Positions 51,966 to 60,750 of a stretch of 62,333 nt of DNA are shown here, piece after piece. The position numbers and the translations under genes are program-made. Each line of letters starts with the position of its first letter. Position 1 is the first letter of the stretch. Source of the DNA: Pseudomonas sp. (GTDB taxonomy: Bacteria > Pseudomonadota > Gammaproteobacteria > Pseudomonadales > Pseudomonadaceae). Below the pieces are notes generated by a model. The model had not been told where the DNA came from, ran no database searches, and was given only the letters and a program-made list of their open reading frames with translations. The stretch is taken from assembly GCA_030656145.1 (NCBI GenBank), contig JAUSOF010000018.1, positions 1 through 62,333 of the forward strand. Direction: 5' to 3'.

Positions 51966-54809
51966 ATGGCCCTGTTTCGTGAACTCGACTATGGCACCCC
52001 AGCCCGTACCGGTGCCCCGGTAACCGTGGAAATCGACGGTCAGGCGATCAGTGTGCCGGCCGGCACCTCGCTGATGCGCGCCGCGCAAGAGGCCGGCATT
52101 GCGGTGCCCAAGCTGTGCGCCAGCGACAGCCTGGAACCCTTCGGCTCGTGCCGCCTGTGCGTGGTGGAAATCGAAGGCCGGCGCGGCTTCCCGGCGTCCT
52201 GCACCACCCCGGTGGAAGCCGGGATGAAGGTGCGCACGCAAAGCCCGAAACTCGCCGAGCTGCGCCGCGGCACCATGGAACTGTACATCTCCGATCACCC
52301 GCTGGACTGCCTGACCTGTTCGGCCAACGGCAACTGCGAGCTGCAGGACATGGCCGGCGTGGTTGGCCTGCGCGAAGTGCGCTACGACCCGGTGAAGACC
52401 CACCTGGCCGAGGCCAAGGACGAATCCAACCCCTATTTCACCTTCGACCCGGCCAAGTGCATCGTCTGCAACCGCTGCGTGCGCGCCTGTGAAGAAGTGC
52501 AGGGCACCTTCGCCCTGACCATCACCGGCCGCGGCTTCGATTCGCAGGTCAGTGCCGGGCAGAACGAGGACTTCCTCGATTCCGAGTGCGTGTCTTGCGG
52601 CGCCTGCGTGCAGGCCTGCCCGACCGCCACGCTGATGGAAAAGTCGGTGATCGAGATGGGCCAGGCCGAACGCAGCGTGACCACCACCTGCGCCTATTGC
52701 GGTGTTGGCTGCTCGTTCAAGGCCGAGATCAAGGGCAATACGGTAGTGCGTATGCTGCCGAACAAGGATGGCCACGCCAACCACGGCCACTCCTGCGTCA
52801 AGGGCCGCTTTGCCTGGGGCTACGCCACCCACCCTGATCGCATTACCGCGCCGATGATCCGCGAGAGCATCCATGACGCCTGGCGCACGGTGAGCTGGGA
52901 CGAGGCGATCACCTATACCGCCAAGCGCTTCAAGGACATCCAGGCGCAGTACGGCCGTGACTCGGTCGGCGGCCTGACTTCATCGCGCTGCACCAACGAA
53001 GAGGCCTACCTGGTTCAGAAGCTGGTGCGCGCCGCGTTCGGCAACAACAACGTCGACACCTGTGCGCGGGTCTGTCATTCGCCGACCGGCTACGGCCTCA
53101 AGGTCACCCTCGGCGAATCTGCCGGCACCCAGGATTTCGACTCGGTGCTTTCCGCCGACGTGGTGCTGGTGATTGGTGCCAACCCCACCGACGGCCACCC
53201 GGTATTCGGCTCGCAGCTCAAGCGTCGTCTGCGCGAGGGCGCCAAGCTGATCGTCGCCGATCCGCGCGGCATCGACCTGGTGCGCGGCCCGCACGTCAAG
53301 GCCGACCATCACCTGCAACTGCGCCCGGGCAGCAATGTGGCCCTGCTCAACAGCCTGGCCCATGTCATCGTCACTGAAAATCTGGTGGACGAGGCCTTCG
53401 TCTCTGAGCGCTGCGAGACTGAGGCCTTCGAGCAGTGGCGCGCCTTCGTCGCCGACCCGCGCCATAGCCCCGAGGCCATGGCCGAGTTGACCGGCGTGCC
53501 AGCCACCACGGTGCGCGCCGCCGCGCGTCTTTACGCCACCGGCGGTAACGCCGCGATCTACTACGGCCTGGGCGTGACCGAGCACAGCCAGGGTTCCTCG
53601 ACCGTGATGGCGATCGCCAACCTGGCCATGGCCACCGGCAACATCGGCCGCGCCGGCGTCGGCGTCAACCCGCTGCGCGGACAGAACAACGTGCAGGGTT
53701 CCTGCGACATGGGTTCCTTCCCCCACGAGCTGCCGGGCTACCGGCATGTCTCCGATCCGCTGGCGCGGGCACAGTTCGAGCGGGCCTGGGGCGTCACCTT
53801 GCTCGACGAGCCGGGCCTGCGCATCCCCAACATGCTGGCGGCCGCGCATGCCGGTACCTTCAAGGGTATGTACATTCAGGGCGAAGACCCGGCGCAGTCC
53901 GATCCGGATACCCAGCACGTCACTGGCGCGCTCAAGGCCATGGAGTGCGTGGTGGTGCAGGACCTGTTCCTCAACGAAACCGCCAAGTTCGCCCATGTGT
54001 TCCTGCCCGGCGCCTCCTTCCTGGAGAAGAACGGCACCTTCACCAATGCCGAGCGGCGCATCTCGCCGGTGCGCAAGGTGATGCCGGCGCTGGCCGGCAA
54101 GGAAGACTGGGAAGTGACCATGGCGCTGTCCAACGCCCTCGGTTACCCGATGAGCTACACGCACCCGTCGCAGATCATGGACGAAATCGCCAGCCTGACG
54201 CCGACCTTTACCGGGGTCAGCTATGCCAAGCTCGAGCGCCTGGGCAGCATTCAGTGGCCGTGCAACGACGCCGCGCCGGAAGGTACGCCGATCATGCACG
54301 AGGATGCCTTCGTGCGCGGCAAGGGGCGCTTCATGATTACCGAGTACATCGCCACCGAGGAGCGCACCTCGCGCAAGCGTCCGCTGATCCTCACCACCGG
54401 GCGCATTCTCTCGCAGTACAACGTCGGCGCGCAGACCCGGCGTACCGCCAACGTCGCCTGGCATACCGAGGATCGCCTGGAGATTCACCCGGTAGATGCC
54501 GAGGACCGCGGCATCAACGATGGCGACTGGGTGTCGATTAACAGCCGTGCTGGCGAGACGGCGATGCGTGCGACCATCACCGAGCGGGTTCAGCCTGGAA
54601 TTGTCTACACCACCTTCCACCACCCGGAATCCGGTGCCAACGTGATCACTACCGACAACTCGGATTGGGCCACTAACTGCCCCGAGTACAAGGTCACTGC
54701 GGTGCAGATCAGCAAGGTCGAAACGCCGTCGCAGTGGCAGGATGAGTTCCAGGCCTTTACCAGCGAGCAACTCGACCTGCTGCCGCCGATCAAGGTGGTG
54801 CAGTTATGA
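51966..54809 (+). CDS. fdsA: NAD-dependent formate dehydrogenase alpha subunit (Mo-containing)
   Basis: A 947-residue molybdopterin enzyme oxidising formate to CO2. Iron-sulfur clusters: [2Fe-2S] Cys51, 62, 65, 79; His111 with Cys115, 118, 124; two ferredoxin-like sets at 165-175 and 208-218; and Cys242, 245, 249, 277 of the DMSO-reductase-type domain. The Mo ligand is Cys370 followed by His371 in CARVCHSP, so it is a Cys, not a Sec, enzyme. The full MopB catalytic and molydopterin domains (TTGRILSQYNVGAQTRRT, HPESGANVITTD) are present. It starts 15 bp after fdsB. Confidence 0.97.
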   Translation: MALFRELDYGTPARTGAPVTVEIDGQAISVPAGTSLMRAAQEAGIAVPKLCASDSLEPFGSCRLCVVEIEGRRGFPASCTTPVEAGMKVRTQSPKLAELRRGTMELYISDHPLDCLTCSANGNCELQDMAGVVGLREVRYDPVKTHLAEAKDESNPYFTFDPAKCIVCNRCVRACEEVQGTFALTITGRGFDSQVSAGQNEDFLDSECVSCGACVQACPTATLMEKSVIEMGQAERSVTTTCAYCGVGCSFKAEIKGNTVVRMLPNKDGHANHGHSCVKGRFAWGYATHPDRITAPMIRESIHDAWRTVSWDEAITYTAKRFKDIQAQYGRDSVGGLTSSRCTNEEAYLVQKLVRAAFGNNNVDTCARVCHSPTGYGLKVTLGESAGTQDFDSVLSADVVLVIGANPTDGHPVFGSQLKRRLREGAKLIVADPRGIDLVRGPHVKADHHLQLRPGSNVALLNSLAHVIVTENLVDEAFVSERCETEAFEQWRAFVADPRHSPEAMAELTGVPATTVRAAARLYATGGNAAIYYGLGVTEHSQGSSTVMAIANLAMATGNIGRAGVGVNPLRGQNNVQGSCDMGSFPHELPGYRHVSDPLARAQFERAWGVTLLDEPGLRIPNMLAAAHAGTFKGMYIQGEDPAQSDPDTQHVTGALKAMECVVVQDLFLNETAKFAHVFLPGASFLEKNGTFTNAERRISPVRKVMPALAGKEDWEVTMALSNALGYPMSYTHPSQIMDEIASLTPTFTGVSYAKLERLGSIQWPCNDAAPEGTPIMHEDAFVRGKGRFMITEYIATEERTSRKRPLILTTGRILSQYNVGAQTRRTANVAWHTEDRLEIHPVDAEDRGINDGDWVSINSRAGETAMRATITERVQPGIVYTTFHHPESGANVITTDNSDWATNCPEYKVTAVQISKVETPSQWQDEFQAFTSEQLDLLPPIKVVQL

Positions 54810-54833
54810 GGCTATTCGCGACGACACAGGCTC

Positions 54834-54949
54834 GTAGGGTGTCGCGGGGCCGCCTAGGCCGTGCGCACCAGGCACCCGGTTGTCAGCTCGTAGGGTGCGC
54901 CGTGCGCACCAGACATCCGGTTGTCAGTGGTGCGCACAGCGCACCCTAC
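54834..54949. repeat. three palindromic repeats inserted between fdsA and fdsD
   Basis: Copies at 54834-54869, 54890-54910 and (inverted) 54929-54949. The spacers share CCGGTTGTCAG. The array lies inside the operon and would form hairpins in the fds transcript, which may lower expression of fdsD and fdhD relative to fdsA. Confidence 0.75.
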
Positions 54950-54981
54950 GCGGTATTCAGGTTAATCAGCGGAGCAAGCCC

Positions 54982-55230
54982 ATGGGCATGAATGCCACGC
55001 AACTGATCAAGATGGCCAACCAGATCGGCGCCTTCTTCGCCTCCCAGCCCGATCCGCAACAGGCGCGGGACGATTTCGCCCAGCATCTCAAACGCCAGTG
55101 GGACCCGCAGATGCGCATTGCGCTCTGTGCCCATCTCGATGCTACCGAGGGCGAAGGCCTGAGCGCCTTCGTGGTCGAGGCCATGCAAACCCACCGCGAC
55201 CAGCTCGAACCGCTGGCCAGACAGGCTTAA
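54982..55230 (+). CDS. fdsD: NAD-dependent formate dehydrogenase delta subunit
   Basis: An 82-residue small subunit of soluble formate dehydrogenases (FdsD): MGMNATQLIKMANQIGAFFA, then an ARDDFAQHLKRQWDPQMR helix. The family is needed for activity, but its exact role (assembly or stability) is not settled. The ATG at 54982 follows a GGAGCAAG site. A longer in-frame frame is part of the repeat. Confidence 0.9.
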   Translation: MGMNATQLIKMANQIGAFFASQPDPQQARDDFAQHLKRQWDPQMRIALCAHLDATEGEGLSAFVVEAMQTHRDQLEPLARQA

Positions 55231-55253
55231 GCTGAGGTTCTGATCCCTTGGAA

Positions 55254-56096
55254 ATGTCGAGCATGTCACGCCGCGTACCCCTCTGCGTCTCGGATGAGCC
55301 GTCCACCAGCCAGGCGCAGGACGCCTATGCCTATGTCGAGCTGGATGACGCGGCGGCGTGCGGCGGCGCCATGCTGGCCGAGGAGTGCGCCCTGGCGATT
55401 GCCTACAACGGCATCAGTTATGCGGTGATGATGGTCTCGCCCTCGGCCGTGGAGGACTTCGTCATCGGCTTCAGCCTGAGCAGCGCGGTGGTCAGCGGCA
55501 TCGAGGAAATTTATGACGTGCGCGTCACGCGCAGTGGCGACACCCTCAACGCCGAGGTGCAGATCAGCAATCGCGCGTTCTGGGCGCTCAAACAGCAGCG
55601 CCGGCAGTTGGCCGGCACCAGCGGGTGCGGCCTGTGTGGCGTGGCGGCGCTGGAGCAGGCATTGCCGCAGCTCACGCCACTGCCGTCCAGCCCGTTACCG
55701 CCCGCCGAGCATTTACGTGATCTGCGCATACGCATCGCCGGCGTGCAGCGCCTGGCGCGCCACAGCGGCGCCCTGCATGCCGCGCTGTACGTCGATCAGC
55801 ACGGCGACATCGGCCTGTGCCGCGAGGATATCGGCCGGCACAACGCGCTGGACAAGCTGATCGGCGCGCTGCGCCAGCAAGGTCGTAGCGCGCGTCAGGG
55901 CTTCGTGGTGATCACCAGCCGCTGCAGCCTGGAGCTGATTCACAAGGCAGTGCGCGGCGAGTTTGCGACCCTGGTCAGCCTCTCGGCACCGACCAACCTG
56001 ACCGTGCGCTGGGCGCGCGAGCACCGGCTCAACCTGATCCATCTGCCGCACCACAGCGCACCACGGGTGTATAGCCCGGCCCCGGATTACGCCTAG
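55254..56096 (+). CDS. fdhD: formate dehydrogenase sulfurtransferase FdhD
   Basis: A 280-residue accessory protein that sulfurates the Mo cofactor of formate dehydrogenases. The conserved Cys pair is in SGCGLCGV (about 123-130), with DFVIGFSLSSAVV and GREDIGRHNAL-type (REDIGRHNALDKLIGALRQQ) motifs and SRCSLELIHKA. Starts at 55254 (MSSMSRR) or 55263 (MSRR) are both possible. It lies 23 bp after fdsD. Together the genes encode the full soluble enzyme and its maturation factor, though other Mo cofactor genes are elsewhere. Confidence 0.93.
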   Translation: MSSMSRRVPLCVSDEPSTSQAQDAYAYVELDDAAACGGAMLAEECALAIAYNGISYAVMMVSPSAVEDFVIGFSLSSAVVSGIEEIYDVRVTRSGDTLNAEVQISNRAFWALKQQRRQLAGTSGCGLCGVAALEQALPQLTPLPSSPLPPAEHLRDLRIRIAGVQRLARHSGALHAALYVDQHGDIGLCREDIGRHNALDKLIGALRQQGRSARQGFVVITSRCSLELIHKAVRGEFATLVSLSAPTNLTVRWAREHRLNLIHLPHHSAPRVYSPAPDYA

Positions 56097-56179
56097 GCTA
56101 ATCCAGGCTACGAGCTTCTCCACCCCGGCAGGTAAAGCACACGAACGGCCATGGCCGCGCAATGCTGTCTGTCAAACTC

Positions 56180-56255
56180 GTAGGGTACTCGGGGCCGCCT
56201 AGGCCGCGCGCGCCACACTCCTGGAGTCGCCAGTGGTGCGCACGGCGCACCCTAC
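56180..56255. repeat. pair of palindromic repeat copies
   Basis: GTAGGGTACTCGGGGCCGCC at 56180 and the inverted GGTGCGCACGGCGCACCCTA at 56235, between the convergent fdhD and HAD genes. Confidence 0.7.
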
Positions 56256-56285
56256 AGGGTTGCCGCATCACCGTGCGCCGCAGAT

Positions 56286-56948
56286 CTACAGCCCCTCGAT
56301 CAACGCCCGGTAATCCTCCACCGCAGCGAATTCCTCGGTGTCCTTCGGGTCTTTGCGGCTGTCCGGCTGGTGCACCGCCAGCAGGTGACCGACCCCGAAG
56401 TCGCGGGCGCTGCGCAGGATCGGCAGGCTGTCATCGATAAACAGGCTGCGCGCCGGCTCGAAGCTGATGTCCTGTTGCAGGGCGAACCAGAATTGCTGGG
56501 CTTCCTTGGGGAAGCCGTAATCGTGGGAGCTGATCAGGCGGTCGAAGTAGGGCGCCAGTTCGATCCGTTCCAGTTTCAGCGATAGCGAGTCGCGGTGGGC
56601 GTTGGTGATCAGTACCACGCGCTTGCCGGCTGCGCGCACTGCGGCGAGGAAGCTGTCGGCATCTGGGCGCAGGGCAATCAGGTGGGCCACCTCGCGCTTG
56701 AGGTCACGGATCGACAGGTTCAGCTCGCGGCTCCAGAAGTCTGTGCAGTACCAGTTGAGCTGGCCGGCATGGGCATGGAACAGCGGCAGCAGCTCGGCGT
56801 CGGCCAGCGCGCGGCTGATCCCGTGTAGCTCGGCATAGCGCTGCGGCAGGTGCTCCAGCCAGAAGTGATTGTCGAAGTGCAGGTCGAGCAACGTGCCGTC
56901 CATGTCCAGCAGTACGGTGTCGATCTCGGTCCAGGGCAGTGACGGCAT
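56286..56948 (-). CDS. HAD-family GMP/IMP nucleotidase, YrfG-like
   Basis: A 220-residue haloacid dehalogenase-type phosphatase. Motif I is DMDGTLLDLH (about 15-24), motif II ITNAHRDS, motif III Lys in YGFPKEAQQFW, motif IV FIDDSLPIL. Context (next to nudE and cysQ) and sequence match YrfG, which dephosphorylates GMP and IMP. The longer frame up to 57572 is antisense to nudE. The start at 56948 follows a weak AGAAGC site. It is divergent from nudE. Confidence 0.88.
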   Translation of the reverse strand: MPSLPWTEIDTVLLDMDGTLLDLHFDNHFWLEHLPQRYAELHGISRALADAELLPLFHAHAGQLNWYCTDFWSRELNLSIRDLKREVAHLIALRPDADSFLAAVRAAGKRVVLITNAHRDSLSLKLERIELAPYFDRLISSHDYGFPKEAQQFWFALQQDISFEPARSLFIDDSLPILRSARDFGVGHLLAVHQPDSRKDPKDTEEFAAVEDYRALIEGL

Positions 56949-57083
56949 GGTGGCTTCTTGTAGGCTGATTGCGGAGGTTGTCGCGAATCTGCCGACCGAG
57001 GTCGTGATCGCGCAATCTCCGACGGGGCTAATCGGAAAAGGCAGGGTATGATAACTCGCCACGCCACGCTCAGGAGCCGCCCC

Positions 57084-57650
57084 ATGCGTCAGAAACCCAC
57101 CGTGCTCGCCCGCGAGATCGTCGCCAGCAGTCGTCTGTTTCGAGTCGAGGAGCTGCAGCTGCGCTTCGCCAACGGGGTGGAGCGCACCTACGAGCGCCTG
57201 GTCGGCAAGGGCGTCGGTTACGGTGCGGTGATGATAGTGGCGCTGGCCGATGCCGAACATGTGCTGCTGGTCGAGGAATACTGCGCCGGCACCGACGACT
57301 ACCAGCTGTCGCTGCCCAAGGGGCTGATCGAGCCGGGTGAGGACGTGCTGGCAGCGGCTGACCGCGAACTCAAGGAAGAAGCCGGCTTCGGCGCGCGGCG
57401 CCTCGAACTTCTGACCGAGTTGAGCTTGTCGCCCGGCTATATGAGCCAGAAAATTCAAGTGGTGCTGGCCACGGACCTGTACCCGGAAAGCCTGCCCGGC
57501 GACGAACCGGAGCCGATGCGGGTCGACAGGGTCAACCTGCGCGAACTCTCGAGCCTGGTTCAGCACCCACAATTCAGCGAGGGCCGGGCCCTGGCCGCGC
57601 TCTACCTGGCGCGCGATCTGCTGACCCAGCGCGGAGACTTCGTCTTATGA
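57084..57650 (+). CDS. nudE: ADP compounds hydrolase NudE
   Basis: A 188-residue Nudix hydrolase that cleaves ADP-linked metabolites (ADP-ribose, NADH, AP3A). Nudix box GLIEPGEDVLAAADRELKEE followed by AGF matches G-x5-E-x7-REUxEExGU. The ATG at 57084 has a CAGGAG site. It overlaps cysQ by 4 bp (ATGA), forming a two-gene operon as in other pseudomonads and enterics. Confidence 0.94.
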   Translation: MRQKPTVLAREIVASSRLFRVEELQLRFANGVERTYERLVGKGVGYGAVMIVALADAEHVLLVEEYCAGTDDYQLSLPKGLIEPGEDVLAAADRELKEEAGFGARRLELLTELSLSPGYMSQKIQVVLATDLYPESLPGDEPEPMRVDRVNLRELSSLVQHPQFSEGRALAALYLARDLLTQRGDFVL

Positions 57651-58468
57651 GCCATGCCCTGATTCCAGCGGTTATCCAATTGGTGCGTGAGGCCGGTGCG
57701 GCGATTCTGCCGCATTGGCGCGCTGGTGTGCTGGTGACCGAGAAGGCCGATGCCTCACCGGTGACCGCCGCCGACATGGCCGCCCATCACATCCTCAATG
57801 ACGGCCTGATTGCACTCGACCCGAGCATCCCGGTGCTGTCCGAGGAGGACGCCGATATCGCCTTCGGCGAGCGTGCGCAATGGAGTCGCTGGTGGCTGGT
57901 CGACCCGCTGGATGGCACCAAGGAATTTATTGCCGGCAGTGAAGAATTCACCGTCAACGTCGCGCTGATCGAGCATGGCCGGGTGGTGTTTGGCGTGGTC
58001 GGGATTCCGGCCAATGGCCGCTGCTACTCCGGCGGCGCTGGCCTGGGCGCCTGGCGCGCCGAAGCCGATGGTACGGAGCAGCCGATCAGCGTGCGCCTGC
58101 TCCCCGACGAAGCCTTTACCGTGGTCGCCAGCCGCCGCCACAGCAGCCCGGCCCAGGAGCGCTTGCTGGAGGGCCTGAGCGAACGCTTCGGCGACCTGCA
58201 GCTGGCCAGCGTCGGCAGCTCGCTGAAGTTCTGCCAGCTTGCCGAAGGCATTGCCGATTGCTACCCGCGCCTGGCGCCGACCTCGCAGTGGGACACCGCC
58301 GCCGCCCAGGGCGTGCTGGAAGGCGCTGGCGGCGAGGTGCTGACCCTCAAGGGCGAAGTGCTGACTTATGAGGCGCGCGAGTCCTTGCTTAATCCATCCT
58401 TCCTCGCCTTGCCGGTTGCGGTCGAATGGCGCGCCGAACTGATCCAGCTGGCCCGCGCCCTGGATTGA
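57647..58468 (+). CDS. cysQ: 3'(2'),5'-bisphosphate nucleotidase CysQ
   Basis: A 273-residue FIG-superfamily phosphatase that removes the 3'-phosphate from PAP, recycling it in sulfate assimilation and signalling. Metal site: EEDAD (about 65-69), WLVDPLDGTKEFIAG (about 85-99), and the C-terminal SQWDTAAAQGVLEGAGG (about 210-226). Translationally coupled to nudE. Confidence 0.95.
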   Translation: MSHALIPAVIQLVREAGAAILPHWRAGVLVTEKADASPVTAADMAAHHILNDGLIALDPSIPVLSEEDADIAFGERAQWSRWWLVDPLDGTKEFIAGSEEFTVNVALIEHGRVVFGVVGIPANGRCYSGGAGLGAWRAEADGTEQPISVRLLPDEAFTVVASRRHSSPAQERLLEGLSERFGDLQLASVGSSLKFCQLAEGIADCYPRLAPTSQWDTAAAQGVLEGAGGEVLTLKGEVLTYEARESLLNPSFLALPVAVEWRAELIQLARALD

Positions 58469-58498
58469 CGCGCGGGGCATTCGCGGGCCGCCTGTCTC

Positions 58499-58519
58499 GT
58501 AGGGTGCGCCGCGCGCACC
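58499..58519. repeat. GTAGGGTGCGC...GCGCACC repeat copy
   Basis: A single copy, with GCGCGC in its centre, between the convergent cysQ and fabY genes. Confidence 0.7.
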
Positions 58520-58582
58520 GGGGGGCATGCAGCTCCGTTGGGCGGACCGGAACGCCGGCCGCCCAGAGTTTTTCACAAACTC

Positions 58583-60508
58583 TCAGTCGAGCATATCGCT
58601 GAAGCGCTCATCCTTCTTGAACACCAGCGGCTGGGCGAAGCCCGGGACCTTGATCTGCTCGGTGCCCAGCTCGATGGCTTTGTCGTCGATCAGGTCGCGG
58701 CCGAAGTTGTAGATGATGTCCAGCTGGCCCTGCATGGCCTGTTCGTCATAGGCGCGGGCGGCGGCGCGGGTTTGTTCGCGGCGGCTGCAATAGGCATCGA
58801 AGGCCTCGGCGCCGTGGCGCTTGCGCAGCATCCGCTCGACCACGTGGGGCGCCAGCACCACGGCGCTGGCGTTGTTGCCGCCGAAACCCTTGGAGTTGAT
58901 GAAGCACACATCGAGTTGCTGCGGTTCACGCTGGCGATCCGTGGTGGCGAAGCTCAGGTGCTGCTGGTGGACGTCGTCGGCGACCGCATCGATGGTCTTG
59001 ATCCCGGGGATGAGGCCGTACTTGAAGCTGCCCAGGGCAGAGATCACCTGATCGCCGCTGGCGGTGGCCAGGGAGTGGCCGACGAAGGCTTTGACGGCGG
59101 TCACTGGCCACTGCTCGATGGCGAAAGCTGTGGCGATGCGATCCAGCAGTTCGGATTCGGTGGTGCGGTTGGCCGGGGTGCTGGAGCCGTGGGCATGCAC
59201 GAAGCTGCGCTGGCGCACGGCCTCGATGCCGAGCAGTTGCACGGCGCTGGCCACGGCCTTGGACACGGTCAGGTAGTTGCCGGGGCCGGGGGCGGAGATG
59301 GATTTCTTGAAGCCATCGGCGTTGACGAACACATCCGGCACTGCGCCGTGGATCTCGGCGCCCAGCTCCAGGGCCAGTTCGTCGTCCATCAGCACCACGA
59401 ACTGGCAGGCTTCGGCCAGGGTGAAACCGCAGTTGTCGCCGAACGGGCGGCTGGCGCGGCGGAAGTTCACCTGCTCCTGGGCCATCTCGGTCTTGCCTTC
59501 GATCTGGCGCAGGCCTTCTTCGGTGGCCAGCGCGCCCATGGCACCGTAACCCTCGATGCACTCCTGGTTGATCGGCGCTTCGCTGCTGCCGACGATCACC
59601 ACCCGGGCCTTGCCTGCAGTGATCTGCTCGATGCCTTTCTGCAGGTTATAAAGGAAGGTGGCGCAGGCGCCGGTGATGCTGCCGGTGCTGCCGACGCTGC
59701 CGAGCACGTAGGCGTTGATGAAATCCGCCGGCATGCTGTTGAGGCCCAGGGCCAGTTGCTTGGCGGTGACCCGGCCGCCCTTGAGGCGTGATTGCATCAA
59801 GCCACCGAAGCCGTTTTCGTCGAGCTGGCTCATGATGCAACTGGCGAATACCGCCACTTCGTCCGGCTGTACCCGGTCGACGATCGATTGCCAGGGCAGG
59901 CCGGTCGAGCGCAGGGCGTCGGTCACCCCGACAATCGCCATACTCAGGCCGCGCGGGTGGAAGCGCGAGTTGTAGTGTTCGCTCGGCTCGAAGCCGCTGG
60001 GCAGTTGCCCGGCGGATTTCACCGGCAGGGCGCGGTAGCTGTCGACCTTGAAGTCGCAGTTGTCGTGCAGGGTGACGCGCACCTCGGTGGCGTTGAGCGG
60101 CTCCACCGACCAGTTGGCCGGCAGTGGCTCGGGCAGTTGCTTGCGGTTGCTGATGAAGCTCAGCGGGGCGCCAGGCGCGCCGCTGACGCTGATGTTCTTC
60201 TGCCAATGGGCGGCGTCGACATCCAGGTGCTGTTTTTCGATGCGGCGCACCAGGGTCGAGGCGAGGATCTGTTCGGCAAAGTGACTGTCGATCTCGGCCA
60301 GGCTCAGCGTCGTGCCGTCGATCGTCTGGTAGCTGCCGTCGACTACCTGTACCAGCTTCATCATCACCGCCAGGCCGGCGAGGGTTTCCTGGCGTGCGCG
60401 GGTGTCCATCGATTCGATGACGGTGCGGCGGAAGCCGTGGTGAAAAGAGCTGCGTCCGGCTGCGTTATAACCACCAAAACCAATAATCACGGGTAAGCGA
60501 GACTTCAC
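58583..60508 (-). CDS. fabY: beta-ketoacyl-ACP synthase FabY (initiating)
   Basis: A 641-residue ketoacyl-ACP synthase of the FabY class, which in P. aeruginosa starts fatty acid synthesis in place of FabH. Visible: nucleophilic Cys in GSITGACATFLYNLQKGI (about 278), His in FVHAHGSSTPANRT and VKAFVGHSLATASG, and a Gly-rich C-terminal GFGGNNASAVVL. The length is typical. The start is GTG at 60508, with an AAGGAG site 7 bp upstream, chosen because no ATG fits the family start. It is divergent from the acyl-CoA ligase. Confidence 0.94.
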   Translation of the reverse strand: MKSRLPVIIGFGGYNAAGRSSFHHGFRRTVIESMDTRARQETLAGLAVMMKLVQVVDGSYQTIDGTTLSLAEIDSHFAEQILASTLVRRIEKQHLDVDAAHWQKNISVSGAPGAPLSFISNRKQLPEPLPANWSVEPLNATEVRVTLHDNCDFKVDSYRALPVKSAGQLPSGFEPSEHYNSRFHPRGLSMAIVGVTDALRSTGLPWQSIVDRVQPDEVAVFASCIMSQLDENGFGGLMQSRLKGGRVTAKQLALGLNSMPADFINAYVLGSVGSTGSITGACATFLYNLQKGIEQITAGKARVVIVGSSEAPINQECIEGYGAMGALATEEGLRQIEGKTEMAQEQVNFRRASRPFGDNCGFTLAEACQFVVLMDDELALELGAEIHGAVPDVFVNADGFKKSISAPGPGNYLTVSKAVASAVQLLGIEAVRQRSFVHAHGSSTPANRTTESELLDRIATAFAIEQWPVTAVKAFVGHSLATASGDQVISALGSFKYGLIPGIKTIDAVADDVHQQHLSFATTDRQREPQQLDVCFINSKGFGGNNASAVVLAPHVVERMLRKRHGAEAFDAYCSRREQTRAAARAYDEQAMQGQLDIIYNFGRDLIDDKAIELGTEQIKVPGFAQPLVFKKDERFSDMLD

Positions 60509-60750
60509 GCGGAAACTCCTTCAAATAAATACGCCGGACAAGCTCAGATGAAGCAATACCTGCTTGTCGCTCGCCTGGGAACCCATAAACACCGGAACAT
60601 TTAATGGGGCGAGCAGTGGCTCGACTGTTCAGATGATTATGCTGACGTGATTTCTGACCCGTGAGTCACTGCTTCGACCAAGGTCGCGCTTCGGCAAAAC
60701 CATACTCCTGCTAAGGTTTCTGCAGCCCAAGGTCTTGCTGGAGAACAATA

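Noticed and set aside
50796..52874. A 692-residue open frame antisense to fdsB and fdsA
   Set aside because: It reads opposite to highly conserved genes, has a low-complexity HG/R-rich composition without motifs, and is the usual by-product of high-GC codon use.
52980..54770. A 596-residue antisense frame in fdsA
   Set aside because: Same reason; the sense strand carries all cluster and Mo ligands.
58538..59791. A 417-residue antisense frame to fabY
   Set aside because: Shadow frame; fabY carries catalytic residues on the opposite strand.
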